Position numbers and translations under genes: made by a program. The notes under the pieces are model-generated. The model ran no database searches. It was not told where the DNA came from and worked only from the letters and a program-made list of their open reading frames with translations. A DNA stretch of 64,000 nt from Bacteroidota bacterium (GTDB lineage: Bacteria; Bacteroidota; Ignavibacteria; Kryptoniales; JAKASW01), in contig JAKAMG010000017.1 of assembly GCA_021812985.1 (NCBI GenBank), forward strand, positions 1-64,000, read 5' to 3'. Positions 8,055 to 16,976 of this stretch are shown here, in pieces. Numbering within the stretch: position 1 is the first letter of the stretch; every line of letters starts with the position of its first letter.

Positions 8055-9239
8055 TTGAGTCGCCTGATGAGCTCTGCGCCGGCGGATGCGCAGCGATTCT
8101 GCATTTTCCATTGCTGCTGAATACACCCGATCCAGGTCTACCATCTTCAAGCACTCCAGGTCATGAGGGCATTTCTTTTTCCAGCAGGGGGAGCAGAACA
8201 ATCCTTCAGGAACAAACTTTGCCCCCCTACCGTAGAGGTCTATCTCTTCGGGGCAACTCACTCCGAACCAGACAAGTACAACTTTCTTTAACGCGATGCC
8301 GAGATGCATCCCATAACTGTCTCCCGTGATGACAATGTCGGCCACATTTTCGAAAACGATACCGCGACGGAGTCCCTCGTCCGTGGGAGTGCTGAAAAGC
8401 CGCGTCATCATCTCAGGGTTTCGCTCCACGGCCTCGCCATAAATTCTACGGTTGCGTTCTGAATCTTCGCGTCCGCCGAGGAGGACCATCTTAACGTCTT
8501 TGTGTCTCCCTAATTTCTCGATGAGAGCGAGGTGCTGTTCAACTGTCAGTTTCTTATTGGGGTATAGGTCTGAGCAGCCCGTGTTAAATCCGACGACTAT
8601 CTCATCCTCACCTATCCCTTTCGAAGCTCTGTAGTCCGCTGTCGATTTCAATTCATCATCGGAAAGCTGAAGGACGTACTCGTCCCCTTCGTACGGCAGC
8701 TTGAAAGTTTCCGCGAGGATGTCCTGACCCGTCCGCTTGTTGACTCTGAACTTGAGATAATCGTCGATCCCAAGTTTAAAATTGTAAACAGCTTCCTTGT
8801 TCAGCGGGATTATCTGACCGTTATCGTTCAGACCGAACCCAAGTCTTTCTTTTGCTTTGAGCTTCATGGCCAGCGCAGCCGACCTTCTCGATTTGTCGGC
8901 ATTCAATATGAGGTCGAACTCGATTTGCTCGAGTATGAGCCAGCTCTCGGCGTCCCACGGAAAGACATCGTCTATGAAAGGGTTCCCCTCGAGGAGCGGA
9001 GTAGCGGACTTGAGCGTAATCCAGGCGACATAGCTCTCCGGGTATTTCCGCTTGATCGGAGCAAGCTGGGCGGTCGTCATGAGTACATCGCCCATAGCAT
9101 CCAGATTGATCACCAGGATTTTTGTTCCGAAGGGCTTGTCGGAGCGGGCGCACCCCTCGTAACATGTCTTGTAGGGAATGCAAGGTTTATATCCGCCGAA
9201 TCGCTTACAGTCCGGTATTTCCAGTCCGAAAGTTTTCAT
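8043..9239 (-). CDS. Glycosyltransferase family 9 protein with N-terminal cysteine cluster
   Basis: GT-B fold transferase of the ADP-heptose:LPS heptosyltransferase family, probably acting on LPS core or another surface glycan in the cytosol. The GT9 N-terminal signature (ILVINLDAMGDVLMTT) and the nucleotide-binding C-terminal part (GFNTGCSDLYPNKK, VITGDSYGMHLGIAL) are present. A C-terminal Cys-rich stretch (CSPCWKKKCPHDLEC) is common in the family. Unusual is a 40-residue N-terminal extension with four cysteines before the domain. I chose ATG 9237-9239, which follows the upstream gene's stop by a few bases; an in-frame start 17 codons earlier would overlap that gene. Co-transcribed with the next GT9 gene. 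Confidence 0.85.
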   Translation of the reverse strand: MKTFGLEIPDCKRFGGYKPCIPYKTCYEGCARSDKPFGTKILVINLDAMGDVLMTTAQLAPIKRKYPESYVAWITLKSATPLLEGNPFIDDVFPWDAESWLILEQIEFDLILNADKSRRSAALAMKLKAKERLGFGLNDNGQIIPLNKEAVYNFKLGIDDYLKFRVNKRTGQDILAETFKLPYEGDEYVLQLSDDELKSTADYRASKGIGEDEIVVGFNTGCSDLYPNKKLTVEQHLALIEKLGRHKDVKMVLLGGREDSERNRRIYGEAVERNPEMMTRLFSTPTDEGLRRGIVFENVADIVITGDSYGMHLGIALKKVVLVWFGVSCPEEIDLYGRGAKFVPEGLFCSPCWKKKCPHDLECLKMVDLDRVYSAAMENAESLRIRRRRAHQATQVER

Positions 9240-9243
9240 GTCT

Positions 9244-10305
9244 TTATGAGACTCCTTTAGAGGATGTGGACGCGGTCGCACCTGATTCAATTTTCACGAG
9301 AAGGGCCTGCAAGCGGCTGAATACGTTCTCCGGGTCAAGCTGCGTCATGCATAGGTTTCCAATCGGGCAGCGGGTGAGATTACATTCAAGGCAGTCGAGC
9401 TTCTCATTTCTGACAATCTCCGAGATGTTTCCGTATGGGCCCTGCAGTCGCGGGCTGGTGGGGCCGAATATGGCGAGAGTTGGTACGCCAAGCGCCGCGG
9501 CGATGTGCATTGGACCAGAATCGTTTGTAACGAGCAAATGAGAGAGCTTGAGAATAGCTCCCATTTCCTTAAGTGAGGTGGGGGGTGCGAGCACTGCCCC
9601 TGAAGACTCACATATTCTTCGTGCGTCTTCCACTTCAGATGGGCCATATAGCACGGCAACAGGTTCATGCAGTTCCGACTTTATCATCTTCGAAAGTTCA
9701 ACGAACTTGTCGACCGGCCACCTCTTGATGTTCCATCCTCCACCGATATTTATGCTCACGAACCGTCCTTCTTTAAGACCATGCGAGATCAGGAATCTAC
9801 CCGCGAAATCCAAATGTTTCTGATCGAGAAAGAACTGGGGCGATCTCGAGTTGACTGGTATGCCAAGCCGCCTCAACGCGTCGAGGTTGAATTCCACGTT
9901 GTGAACGCTCCCGCTTCGAGGTGGAACGAGAATGTTGTAGGCGTATCGGCGCCATTTGAATGGGAATCCCACCCTGACCCTTGCGCCGCTCAGCAGCGTG
10001 ATAACAGCCGTTCGCGGATTACCAAAAAGGTCAACCGCCATTTCATATTTGTTCTTTCTGACTTTCAATATGATGGAGAGTGACGATTCCTTGCGGGTGT
10101 CATACGTGATCACGTGGTCTATATTTGGATTGCTGAGGAGTACTTCTGACGCGAAGGACTCTACAAGGAAATCGATACGTGCGTCAGGATATGCCTCGCG
10201 AAGATTCGGTAGGACCGATGTGGAAAGTAGGACATCTCCGATGGCGCGCGGCTTTATTACGATTATGCTGCGTATTTGTGATCTGTGGTTAGTCAGGTTG
10301 TCCAT
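9244..10305 (-). CDS. Glycosyltransferase family 9 (heptosyltransferase-like)
   Basis: 353 aa GT9 protein, cytosolic face of the membrane, likely LPS core assembly. The N-terminal IIVIKPRAIGDVLLST motif, the central GGGWNIKRWPVDKF stretch (sugar-nucleotide phosphate site) and LLVTNDSGPMHIAAALGVP followed by ALFGPT-like IFGPTSP are all typical of heptosyltransferases. A C-terminal CLECNLTRCPIGNLC cluster mirrors that of its neighbour. It is the first gene of a two-gene unit and is divergent from the porQ-like gene. The sugar transferred cannot be told from sequence. Confidence 0.88.
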   Translation of the reverse strand: MDNLTNHRSQIRSIIVIKPRAIGDVLLSTSVLPNLREAYPDARIDFLVESFASEVLLSNPNIDHVITYDTRKESSLSIILKVRKNKYEMAVDLFGNPRTAVITLLSGARVRVGFPFKWRRYAYNILVPPRSGSVHNVEFNLDALRRLGIPVNSRSPQFFLDQKHLDFAGRFLISHGLKEGRFVSINIGGGWNIKRWPVDKFVELSKMIKSELHEPVAVLYGPSEVEDARRICESSGAVLAPPTSLKEMGAILKLSHLLVTNDSGPMHIAAALGVPTLAIFGPTSPRLQGPYGNISEIVRNEKLDCLECNLTRCPIGNLCMTQLDPENVFSRLQALLVKIESGATASTSSKGVS

Positions 10306-10325
10306 GAAATTGTTAGAAATATAAT
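10298..10325 (+). promoter_or_regulatory. Candidate promoter of the porQ-like gene
   Basis: TTGTCC (10298-10303), 16-bp spacer, TATAAT (10320-10325), about 50 bp before the ATG at 10375, in the gap between divergent genes. The -10 box is a perfect match. Confidence 0.42.
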
Positions 10326-10374
10326 CAATAAGCGTGGTCTTGAAAAATAGAGTTGACGCGGGTACATTTCGTCA

Positions 10375-11304
10375 ATGAAATCGGTTTGCCTCGCGATTAT
10401 TCTTCTTACTGCCGGGTCAGCATTTAGTCAGAGCGTCTACGAATTCCTTAATCTCGACGCGAGCGCCCGGGAAGCATCCCTCGCAGGGAGTTCGCTTGCC
10501 AGAACCGATGACCCAAGCGCCTTCTATTACAATCCGGCCCTCTCAGTGTCTTCAAAAGACCGCGCCGTCACCTTCGGTTATTTGAAGCATGTCCTCGATA
10601 TAAACGGCGGTTACGCCTTCTCCACTTTCAGGCTCCCCAAGGAGGGGTACTTCGGAGTCGGAGTCGGATACCTCAACTATGGCTCCTTTGAGAAGACGGA
10701 TCAGCTCGGAAATGAGTACGGGACATTCAGTGCGGGGGACGCGGTGGTAACATTGAATTACGCGAACTACCTGGCGACAGATTTCAGCTACGGCGTCAAT
10801 CTGAAGGGGGTGTTCTCATCAATAGACACCTATAGCTCGTCGGCGCTCGCGCTTGACCTTGGGCTCTACTACGATTTCCCGGATAACATGATGGGCATCG
10901 GCTTTTCGGTGGTCAATGCCGGTCGGCAGATGAGTTCATATGATGGCGTCATCGAGCCTCTTCCGTTCGACATCAGGCTTGGAGTTTCGAAACAGCTCGA
11001 GCATCTCCCCCTTATCCTGAACTTCGCCTTCCAGAGGCTGGGTGATCCGAACTTAAGCATCTCTGACAAAATGAGGTCGTTTGTGCTGGGCGGCGAGTTT
11101 CTCCTTTCGGACGATTTCCACGTAAGGATTGGCTACGACAATCTCCAGCATCAGCAAATGAAGGTCGGGCTCAGCTCCGGAATTGAGGGACTTTCTTTTG
11201 GCGTCGGCTTGAAATTCTTCGGCTATGGATTTGATTACTCTTACTCATCATGGGGCGCAAAAATCGGCGGCCTCCATCGCGTCAATGTGACAACGGCTTT
11301 CTGA
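10375..11304 (+). CDS. porQ: PorQ-like outer-membrane protein of type IX secretion
   Basis: 309 aa beta-barrel protein of the PorV/PorQ family. A signal peptide (about residues 1-19, ending AFSQS) leads into the PorQ start VYEFLNLDASAREASLAG, followed by DDPSAFYYNPAL, YLNYGSFEKTDQLGNEYG and a final aromatic residue (TAF). Alternating hydrophobic residues and a terminal Phe fit an outer-membrane barrel. PorQ helps handle cargo C-terminal domains during type IX secretion. No other por/gld gene lies nearby, which is usual because these genes are scattered. A sorting-domain cargo is encoded at about 30.6-32.2 kb. Confidence 0.82.
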   Translation: MKSVCLAIILLTAGSAFSQSVYEFLNLDASAREASLAGSSLARTDDPSAFYYNPALSVSSKDRAVTFGYLKHVLDINGGYAFSTFRLPKEGYFGVGVGYLNYGSFEKTDQLGNEYGTFSAGDAVVTLNYANYLATDFSYGVNLKGVFSSIDTYSSSALALDLGLYYDFPDNMMGIGFSVVNAGRQMSSYDGVIEPLPFDIRLGVSKQLEHLPLILNFAFQRLGDPNLSISDKMRSFVLGGEFLLSDDFHVRIGYDNLQHQQMKVGLSSGIEGLSFGVGLKFFGYGFDYSYSSWGAKIGGLHRVNVTTAF

Positions 11305-11405
11305 TAATACCCTGCAGGCCTTCGCAATGCGCGCTGAGACTCCGCCGTGCGAAGCGATAGCGCACGTCACAAGCACGGATACTAAGCGGTTGGATTGACC
11401 AAAGA

Positions 11406-12476
11406 ATGAATGAAAGAAGCGGAAAGTTTCTCATCTTCGTCGTCAACACCGGCTCCACTTCCACAAAAGTTTCACTATTTGAGAACGACTCAGCTCTAAG
11501 CTCGCAGACTTTTAGTCACTCGGGCGAAGACCTGGGGAGTTACAACGGGATCTGGGGGCAGTATGATTTTCGTTGCGAAATTGTTTTACGCTGGCTGAAG
11601 GAATCCGGCAGATCTCCCTCTGCTGTCGTGGGGATAGGAGGTCTCCTCAAACCTGTGAAGGGGGGTACGTTCAGGGTCAACGGAAGCATGATCTCGGATG
11701 CGAGGAGAAATGTTCAGGGAGAGCACGCGTCAAATCTGGGGTGTGCCATAGCCGCGGATGTGGCGGACAAATTCGGATGTCCCGCGTTCGTCGTCGATCC
11801 CGTATCCGTCGACGAGTTCGAATCTCTGGCGAGGTATTCAGGACATCCCCTTATCGAGAGAAGAAGTCTTTCTCACGCTTTGAACATTCACGCCGCTGCG
11901 CGACTTGCCTCCGCGCAACTCGGCAAGGGCATATCCGATACCCAGTTTGTCGTCGCTCACCTCGGCGGAGGAATTTCAGTGGCCCCGGTCAGGGGCGGTC
12001 GTATTATTGACGCTAACGATGCTTCGAGTGACGGGCCTTTCTCTCCTGAGAGGACCGGCGGACTCCCACTTCAGCAGTTTATTGACCTCTGTCTTTCGGG
12101 CAAGTTTTCGGAGCGAGAATTGAGAAGAATCGTGATGGGCAAGGGGGGGCTTGTTGCCTACCTCGGTACGAATTCGGCGCGGGAAGTAGAAGGCCGCATT
12201 GATGCCGGCGACTCTTCAGCCCGCGAAGTCTACGAAGCTATGGCGTACCAGATATCTAAAGAGATTGGCGGCATGTCAACTGTCTTAACGGGGAGATTAA
12301 ATGCCACTGTCCTGACAGGCGGACTTGCCGCATCCGAAAAGCTTGTCGGATGGATAAAGGAAAGAGTTGGTTTCATCGCCCCGGTCCTTGTCTTTCCGGG
12401 CGAGGATGAAATGAGAAGCCTCGCGCTCGGTGCTTTGAGAGTTCTCCGCGGTGAAGAAGAAGCGATGGAGTATTGA
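11406..12476 (+). CDS. buk: Butyrate kinase
   Basis: Transfers phosphate between ATP and butyrate (or branched-chain acids), giving ATP from butyryl phosphate. ASKHA-fold motifs are visible: VNTGSTSTKVSLF near residue 12, VAHLGGGISVAP (about 183-194) and VLTGGLAASEKL (about 300). The segment SPERTGGLPLQQ is typical of Buk. 356 aa is the normal size. It abuts the phosphotransbutyrylase gene, with Buk's stop directly before the next ATG, so the two make the classical substrate-level phosphorylation pair. The real substrate could be isobutyrate or isovalerate. Confidence 0.92.
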   Translation: MNERSGKFLIFVVNTGSTSTKVSLFENDSALSSQTFSHSGEDLGSYNGIWGQYDFRCEIVLRWLKESGRSPSAVVGIGGLLKPVKGGTFRVNGSMISDARRNVQGEHASNLGCAIAADVADKFGCPAFVVDPVSVDEFESLARYSGHPLIERRSLSHALNIHAAARLASAQLGKGISDTQFVVAHLGGGISVAPVRGGRIIDANDASSDGPFSPERTGGLPLQQFIDLCLSGKFSERELRRIVMGKGGLVAYLGTNSAREVEGRIDAGDSSAREVYEAMAYQISKEIGGMSTVLTGRLNATVLTGGLAASEKLVGWIKERVGFIAPVLVFPGEDEMRSLALGALRVLRGEEEAMEY

Positions 12477-13412
12477 ATGAAAAGAAAACAAATTTACAAT
12501 TTCAAAGAGCTCCTCGAGAGCGCCGTTAAGATCGATCCTAAAAGGGTAGCGGTGATAAATCCCAACAACCCTGAAACTTTCTCCGCCATTTCAGATGCGG
12601 CGACAGCACTTAAATCGAAGTTTCTCTTGTTTGGGGAAGAGAGCTCCATCAACAAATCCATCGCCGCGCTCCCATCGGTCGCTAGATCAGGTATTGACAT
12701 AGTCTCCGCCGGACACACTGGTGATGCGCTTGCGGGCGCCATCTTAGCGGTGAAGGAGGGCCGGGCTGATATCCTCATGAAGGGGGGGATAGATACGTCG
12801 ACCATGATGCGAGGCGTCCTTGCTGAATACAGTGGACTGAAGACGGGCCGACTCCTGACGGACGTTTTCGTCATGGAGTACCCTGATCGGGAAGAAAATC
12901 AGTTAGTCATGATAACCGACGGCGGGATAACCCTGGCGCCTGATCTCAAGGACAAGGTAGAGTTGATCAACAACGCCGCAGAAGTGGCTCATGCTCTAGG
13001 CAACATTAGTCCGAAAGTGGCGGTCCTCTCCGCGACGGAATTCGTCAACCCGAGTCTTCAATCCACCATCGATGCCGCAGCGCTTTCAAAGATGTGCGAA
13101 AGAGGACAGATAAAGGGATGCGTCGTGGACGGTCCTCTTGCTCTGGACAACGCGATGTCTCTCGAGGCGGCCGAGGAGAAAGGTATCAAATCGCCCGTGG
13201 CCGGGAAAGCTGAAATTCTTGTCGCGGCGAACATAGAAACGGCAAATAGCCTGGCGAAGAGCACGACTTACTTCGCGAATCTCAGGCTCGCTCACGTAAT
13301 CGTCGGGGCGAAGGTGCCGATACTAATCCCGTCCAGGTCCGACAAGAGCGACGCCAAACTTCTCTCAATCGCTCTGGGCGCCATCATGAGCGAGTACAAC
13401 AAGAGAACGTAG
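12477..13412 (+). CDS. ptb: Phosphate butyryltransferase
   Basis: Exchanges CoA for phosphate on butyryl-CoA to give butyryl phosphate, the substrate of the preceding kinase. The protein (311 aa) has the phosphate acyltransferase fold with ADILMKGGIDTSTMMRGVL, LTDVFVMEYP and GCVVDGPLALDNAMS, all Ptb signatures, and a C-terminal RSDKSDAKLLSIALG block. Start ATG 12477 immediately follows the buk stop. Order buk-ptb is reversed relative to many clostridia. Confidence 0.92.
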   Translation: MKRKQIYNFKELLESAVKIDPKRVAVINPNNPETFSAISDAATALKSKFLLFGEESSINKSIAALPSVARSGIDIVSAGHTGDALAGAILAVKEGRADILMKGGIDTSTMMRGVLAEYSGLKTGRLLTDVFVMEYPDREENQLVMITDGGITLAPDLKDKVELINNAAEVAHALGNISPKVAVLSATEFVNPSLQSTIDAAALSKMCERGQIKGCVVDGPLALDNAMSLEAAEEKGIKSPVAGKAEILVAANIETANSLAKSTTYFANLRLAHVIVGAKVPILIPSRSDKSDAKLLSIALGAIMSEYNKRT

Positions 13413-13551
13413 GTCGCCTCTCGGTCATCCATGAAGTACCTCGAACGGTCCCCGGTGACTTCAAATTCTCCTGCCGGAAGTGCAACGTTCATGAGTTCGG
13501 GCAGACTTAATCTTGAAATTCATTCCACGAGTGGATAGATTCAAAAACCCT

Positions 13552-14334
13552 ATGAGCAAAAGAAATAGTCTGTTTCAGAGAATATTATTTTCGAGAGCTG
13601 CAAAGACGCTCTATATCACGTTCGCCGTCATGGTTGTCCTATTCGTTCTAATGAACTGGGTGGTAATGCCCTGGTACGTCGAAGGAGGGGGCATAGTGAC
13701 TGTACCGGACGTAGTTGGAATGAAGGATTCCGCTGCCAGGACTGTTCTGGACACGGCCGGGCTCCAGCTTGAGATTGGCGGTACAAAGTCATCCAAACTC
13801 GCGCCGAATACTATACTCTCACAAAACCCCGAAGCAGGCTCAATAGTTAAGCGCGGCAGGCGTGTCTACATGATCCTCAGCGGAGGCACCGAGAGGGTGC
13901 AGGTGCCGAACCTGATCGGACATTCACAGAGGGAAGCGCAGTTCATGCTGGAACGGCTCGGTTTCAGACTCGGGAACGTCACATCGGATTCGTCGAGCGA
14001 GTATCCGCTTAACGTTGTCATGAGCCAGTCACTGCAGCCAGGTGGTATGGCCAACACGAGCTCTGCCATCTCGATAGAGGTTTCATCGGGTCCTGTCGAG
14101 GCCGGCGAAGTGTCGGTACCCGATCTGGTCGGCAAGCCCCTTTCGGAGGCACAGCGGCTAATTCTCAACTCAAACCTCGTACTCGGCAAAATAAGTTTTC
14201 AGCCGAGTAAGAAGCTTGTTCCCAACACCGTGCTTGAACAGTATCCACGCTCAAATGACATTGTGCCAAAAGGGACGGCGATAAATCTGTTTGTCTCATC
14301 TATTCAGACCCAAACACAAGGCCCGGAGAACTAA
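13552..14334 (+). CDS. Membrane-anchored protein with three PASTA domains
   Basis: Short basic cytosolic tail, one transmembrane helix (about residues 17-39) and three tandem PASTA repeats, each opening with a V-x-VPDVVGM / VQVPNLIGH / VSVPDLVGK motif and ending in a VKRG-type strand. PASTA domains bind peptidoglycan or sense the wall in penicillin-binding proteins and Ser/Thr kinases; here neither catalytic domain is present, so it is a stand-alone PASTA protein. ATG 13552 is chosen; a TTG at 13513 would add 13 residues and neither start has a clear Shine-Dalgarno. Its stop overlaps the rpe start (TAATG). Confidence 0.85.
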   Translation: MSKRNSLFQRILFSRAAKTLYITFAVMVVLFVLMNWVVMPWYVEGGGIVTVPDVVGMKDSAARTVLDTAGLQLEIGGTKSSKLAPNTILSQNPEAGSIVKRGRRVYMILSGGTERVQVPNLIGHSQREAQFMLERLGFRLGNVTSDSSSEYPLNVVMSQSLQPGGMANTSSAISIEVSSGPVEAGEVSVPDLVGKPLSEAQRLILNSNLVLGKISFQPSKKLVPNTVLEQYPRSNDIVPKGTAINLFVSSIQTQTQGPEN

Positions 14335-14978
14335 TGGCGCTTGTAGCCCCATCCATACTCGCTGCTGATTTCACGATGCTTCGCGACCAGATCCAAACTG
14401 CAGACAAAGGGGGAGCAGATTGGATACACGTCGATGTCATGGACGGTCATTTTGTCCCGAATATTACATTCGGACCGCTCCTAGTGTCGGCGGTGAACAG
14501 AATGACTGATCGGTTTCTCGACGTTCATCTTATGATTGACAACCCGGATTTCTTCATTGAAGACTTTGTTAAGGCGGGGGCGGATTCTTTAACAGTGCAC
14601 TATGAGGCGGTAGTCCACCTCAACAGGACAGTGAACAGGATAAAGGAGCTTGGAGTGAAGGTCGGCGTGGCTATCAACCCGTCCACTCCAACGGATATTC
14701 TAAAAGAAATAGTCAACGATGTCGACCTCATACTCGTAATGTCAGTGAACGCCGGCTTCGGAGGACAGAAGTTCATCGAGAGCTCATACCGCAGAATCTC
14801 CGAGGTAAAGTCCATGATACCGAAGGGGAAGGATGTCAGGATCGAAGTGGATGGGGGGGTGACCAGCGAAAATGCAGGAAAGCTCGTCAGCTCTGGTGCG
14901 GATGTACTTGTAGCGGGGACCTCGGTCTTTAAATCGGCGAATATACCGGCGGCCATAAAGGAGCTCAAGACCGCATAA
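14334..14978 (+). CDS. rpe: Ribulose-phosphate 3-epimerase
   Basis: TIM-barrel enzyme of the pentose phosphate pathway that interconverts ribulose 5-phosphate and xylulose 5-phosphate. Signatures: APSILAADF, HVDVMDGHFVPNITFGP (catalytic Asp34/Asp37 region), LDVHLMI, MSVNAGFGGQ and the phosphate-binding EVDGGV and AGTSVF loops. 214 aa, normal length. Coupled to the PASTA gene by a one-base overlap. Confidence 0.95.
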   Translation: MALVAPSILAADFTMLRDQIQTADKGGADWIHVDVMDGHFVPNITFGPLLVSAVNRMTDRFLDVHLMIDNPDFFIEDFVKAGADSLTVHYEAVVHLNRTVNRIKELGVKVGVAINPSTPTDILKEIVNDVDLILVMSVNAGFGGQKFIESSYRRISEVKSMIPKGKDVRIEVDGGVTSENAGKLVSSGADVLVAGTSVFKSANIPAAIKELKTA

Positions 14979-14988
14979 CCGCGGTCTT
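14967..14988 (+). other. Hairpin over the rpe stop codon
   Basis: AAGACCGC (14967-14974) pairs with GCGGTCTT (14981-14988) around a 6-nt loop that holds the rpe TAA. No T-run follows. It may stabilise the transcript end or act as a weak terminator. Confidence 0.35.
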
Positions 14989-15103
14989 CCGGGGGAGTGT
15001 TCCGTAAATCGCTTTGGACCTGGGAATTGTCCATCTGTCTCTCCTTAACATGCGACAATTCTCTCATTGTTAGTAGGCAGGTCCGCACCTAAATTCATTC
15101 GTT

Positions 15104-16954
15104 ATGAAGAAAACCGCAATATTACTTCTTGTTCTCCTAGCGGCTTCGGTCCCCGCTCTCGCGCAGTCGGCAGATGAGATGAACAAGTTCAGGATAGCTC
15201 AGGCGCTCGAGCAGGCTGGCGAATATCAGAAGGCCTTGGAGTTTTACAGGCAGCTTTACGATGCGACCCCCTCCAACTACGTCTACTTCGACGGTCTCCG
15301 GAAGACGCTCATGAATCTAAAGAATTACGCCGCGGCCGAGGGGTTGATCCGTCAGAGACTTGCCAGGGAGCCTTCTAACGTCACTCTTTACTGCGAACTC
15401 GGCGATGCTCTCTTTAAGTCGGGGGAACAGGATTCTGCCCTGGCAATTTGGAACAGGGGTCTCAACGTTGATCCGGGTAACAGCAGCGCATATCAGGCAG
15501 TCGCGGATATGATGGCACAGGACAGGCTGTTTGCAGATGCGATAGGAGTCTACAAGAAGGGGGAGGCGACGACTGATCAGAAGACCGGGTTCATTGTCCA
15601 GATCGCCAGGCTTTACTTTCTGAACATGAATTACGGTGACGGGCTTGCCGAACTCCTCAAACTTCTTAAGTCTGATAACGCCAGTTCTGCCATGGCATAC
15701 ATACAATCACAATTGGGTGCTTACAGCACGAGCATGGAGGCGGTAAAGGCTTTCACTGCCGAGATGAAGAAAAGAACTTCGGCTGATTCGGACAACCTCG
15801 CCTATAGGCAGATACTCGCTTTTCTCTATATGGAGCAGAAGGATTATGACGGTGCTTACGATCTCTATAAGTGGATCGACCGGCATCTGGGTTCTGACGG
15901 CGGGCAGCTTCTGGTCTTTGCCGAGCGCGCTTACAACGATGAGGCCTACGCGGTATCCGCTCGTGCCTTCAGGGAAGTTGCAGGTTTGTCGAAGATTAGG
16001 CAGATAGTCGCCGAGTCCTGGATCGGATATGCCAACTCTCTCCGCCGGCTGGGCGAAAAGAACTATGCAGATGATAACACCCCTTGTTCCCCAATGGACT
16101 CGCTGAAGGAACTCAATGCATCTTTGGCTGCCTACCAAACGGTTCTCTCGGATTTCCCGGAAACGGAATTCTATAACATCGCTGCTTTGAGCTCAATCGA
16201 GATTCAAATGAACTATTTTCGTGACCTGAACGCTGCTGAGAAATTGTTCTCCGGATTGAGGAATATGGAGGGTCAGTATGCCCGGGAGGCAGCATTGCTG
16301 AGAATGAAGCTATTCGTGATGGAAGGAAAATTCACTGACGCTATCTCCCTGGCTGAAAGCGAAATCAGTGCTGAAAGGAATGGTGGAATGTCTCCCGATG
16401 AGAACTACGCCGACCGGCTGAAGTTTGAGGCGGCACAGTCACTCTACTACACAGGAAAATTCGACAGCGCATCAGCACTGCTTAAGGACGTCATGGATAA
16501 TCCGATGTCCGATGCGGCAAATGAGGCGATACAGCTTTCTAACGTAATTGAAAACAACAAGCCGGTTCCTGACGCACTCATGGCGTACGCTTCTGCTGCA
16601 GCGTTGGAGGCCACCGGCAGGCTCCCCGAAGCCGCCGCGCAATACGAAGAGGTTATAAAGACATTTCCTTCGGCCCCTCTGGCGGACAACGCTCGATTCA
16701 ACCTGGCCGAAACGTATTGCAGAATCGGGCAGGTGGCGGACGCATTGAAATGGTACTCCGCCCTGGCGTCTGACAGCTTGGGCATCTACGCGGACAGAGC
16801 GCAGTTCAGAATCGCCCGTATTTACCAACTGACCCTGCACGACACTTCTCGGGCGACCAGTGAATATGAGAATTTCCTCGCGAGGTTTCCCAATTCCATT
16901 TATCAGGACAGGGTGAGAAGTATTCTGAGAGCTCTATTAGGAAACAATTCTTGA
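15104..16954 (+). CDS. Secreted tetratricopeptide-repeat protein
   Basis: 616 aa. A clear signal peptide (MKKTAILLLVLLAASVPALAQ) sends it to the periplasm. Several TPR units follow: early ones around residues 30-170 (for example EQAGEYQKALEFYRQLYDATP and LGDALFKSGEQDSALAIWNRG) and a second set after residue 440 (YEEVIKTFPSAPLADNARFNLAETY). The pattern resembles periplasmic scaffolds such as BamD or CpoB relatives, but it is much longer. Precise partner unknown. It is followed 22 nt later by another secreted-protein gene on the same strand. Confidence 0.82.
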   Translation: MKKTAILLLVLLAASVPALAQSADEMNKFRIAQALEQAGEYQKALEFYRQLYDATPSNYVYFDGLRKTLMNLKNYAAAEGLIRQRLAREPSNVTLYCELGDALFKSGEQDSALAIWNRGLNVDPGNSSAYQAVADMMAQDRLFADAIGVYKKGEATTDQKTGFIVQIARLYFLNMNYGDGLAELLKLLKSDNASSAMAYIQSQLGAYSTSMEAVKAFTAEMKKRTSADSDNLAYRQILAFLYMEQKDYDGAYDLYKWIDRHLGSDGGQLLVFAERAYNDEAYAVSARAFREVAGLSKIRQIVAESWIGYANSLRRLGEKNYADDNTPCSPMDSLKELNASLAAYQTVLSDFPETEFYNIAALSSIEIQMNYFRDLNAAEKLFSGLRNMEGQYAREAALLRMKLFVMEGKFTDAISLAESEISAERNGGMSPDENYADRLKFEAAQSLYYTGKFDSASALLKDVMDNPMSDAANEAIQLSNVIENNKPVPDALMAYASAAALEATGRLPEAAAQYEEVIKTFPSAPLADNARFNLAETYCRIGQVADALKWYSALASDSLGIYADRAQFRIARIYQLTLHDTSRATSEYENFLARFPNSIYQDRVRSILRALLGNNS

Positions 16955-16976
16955 GAATTGAAATTATTGTGGTGAT

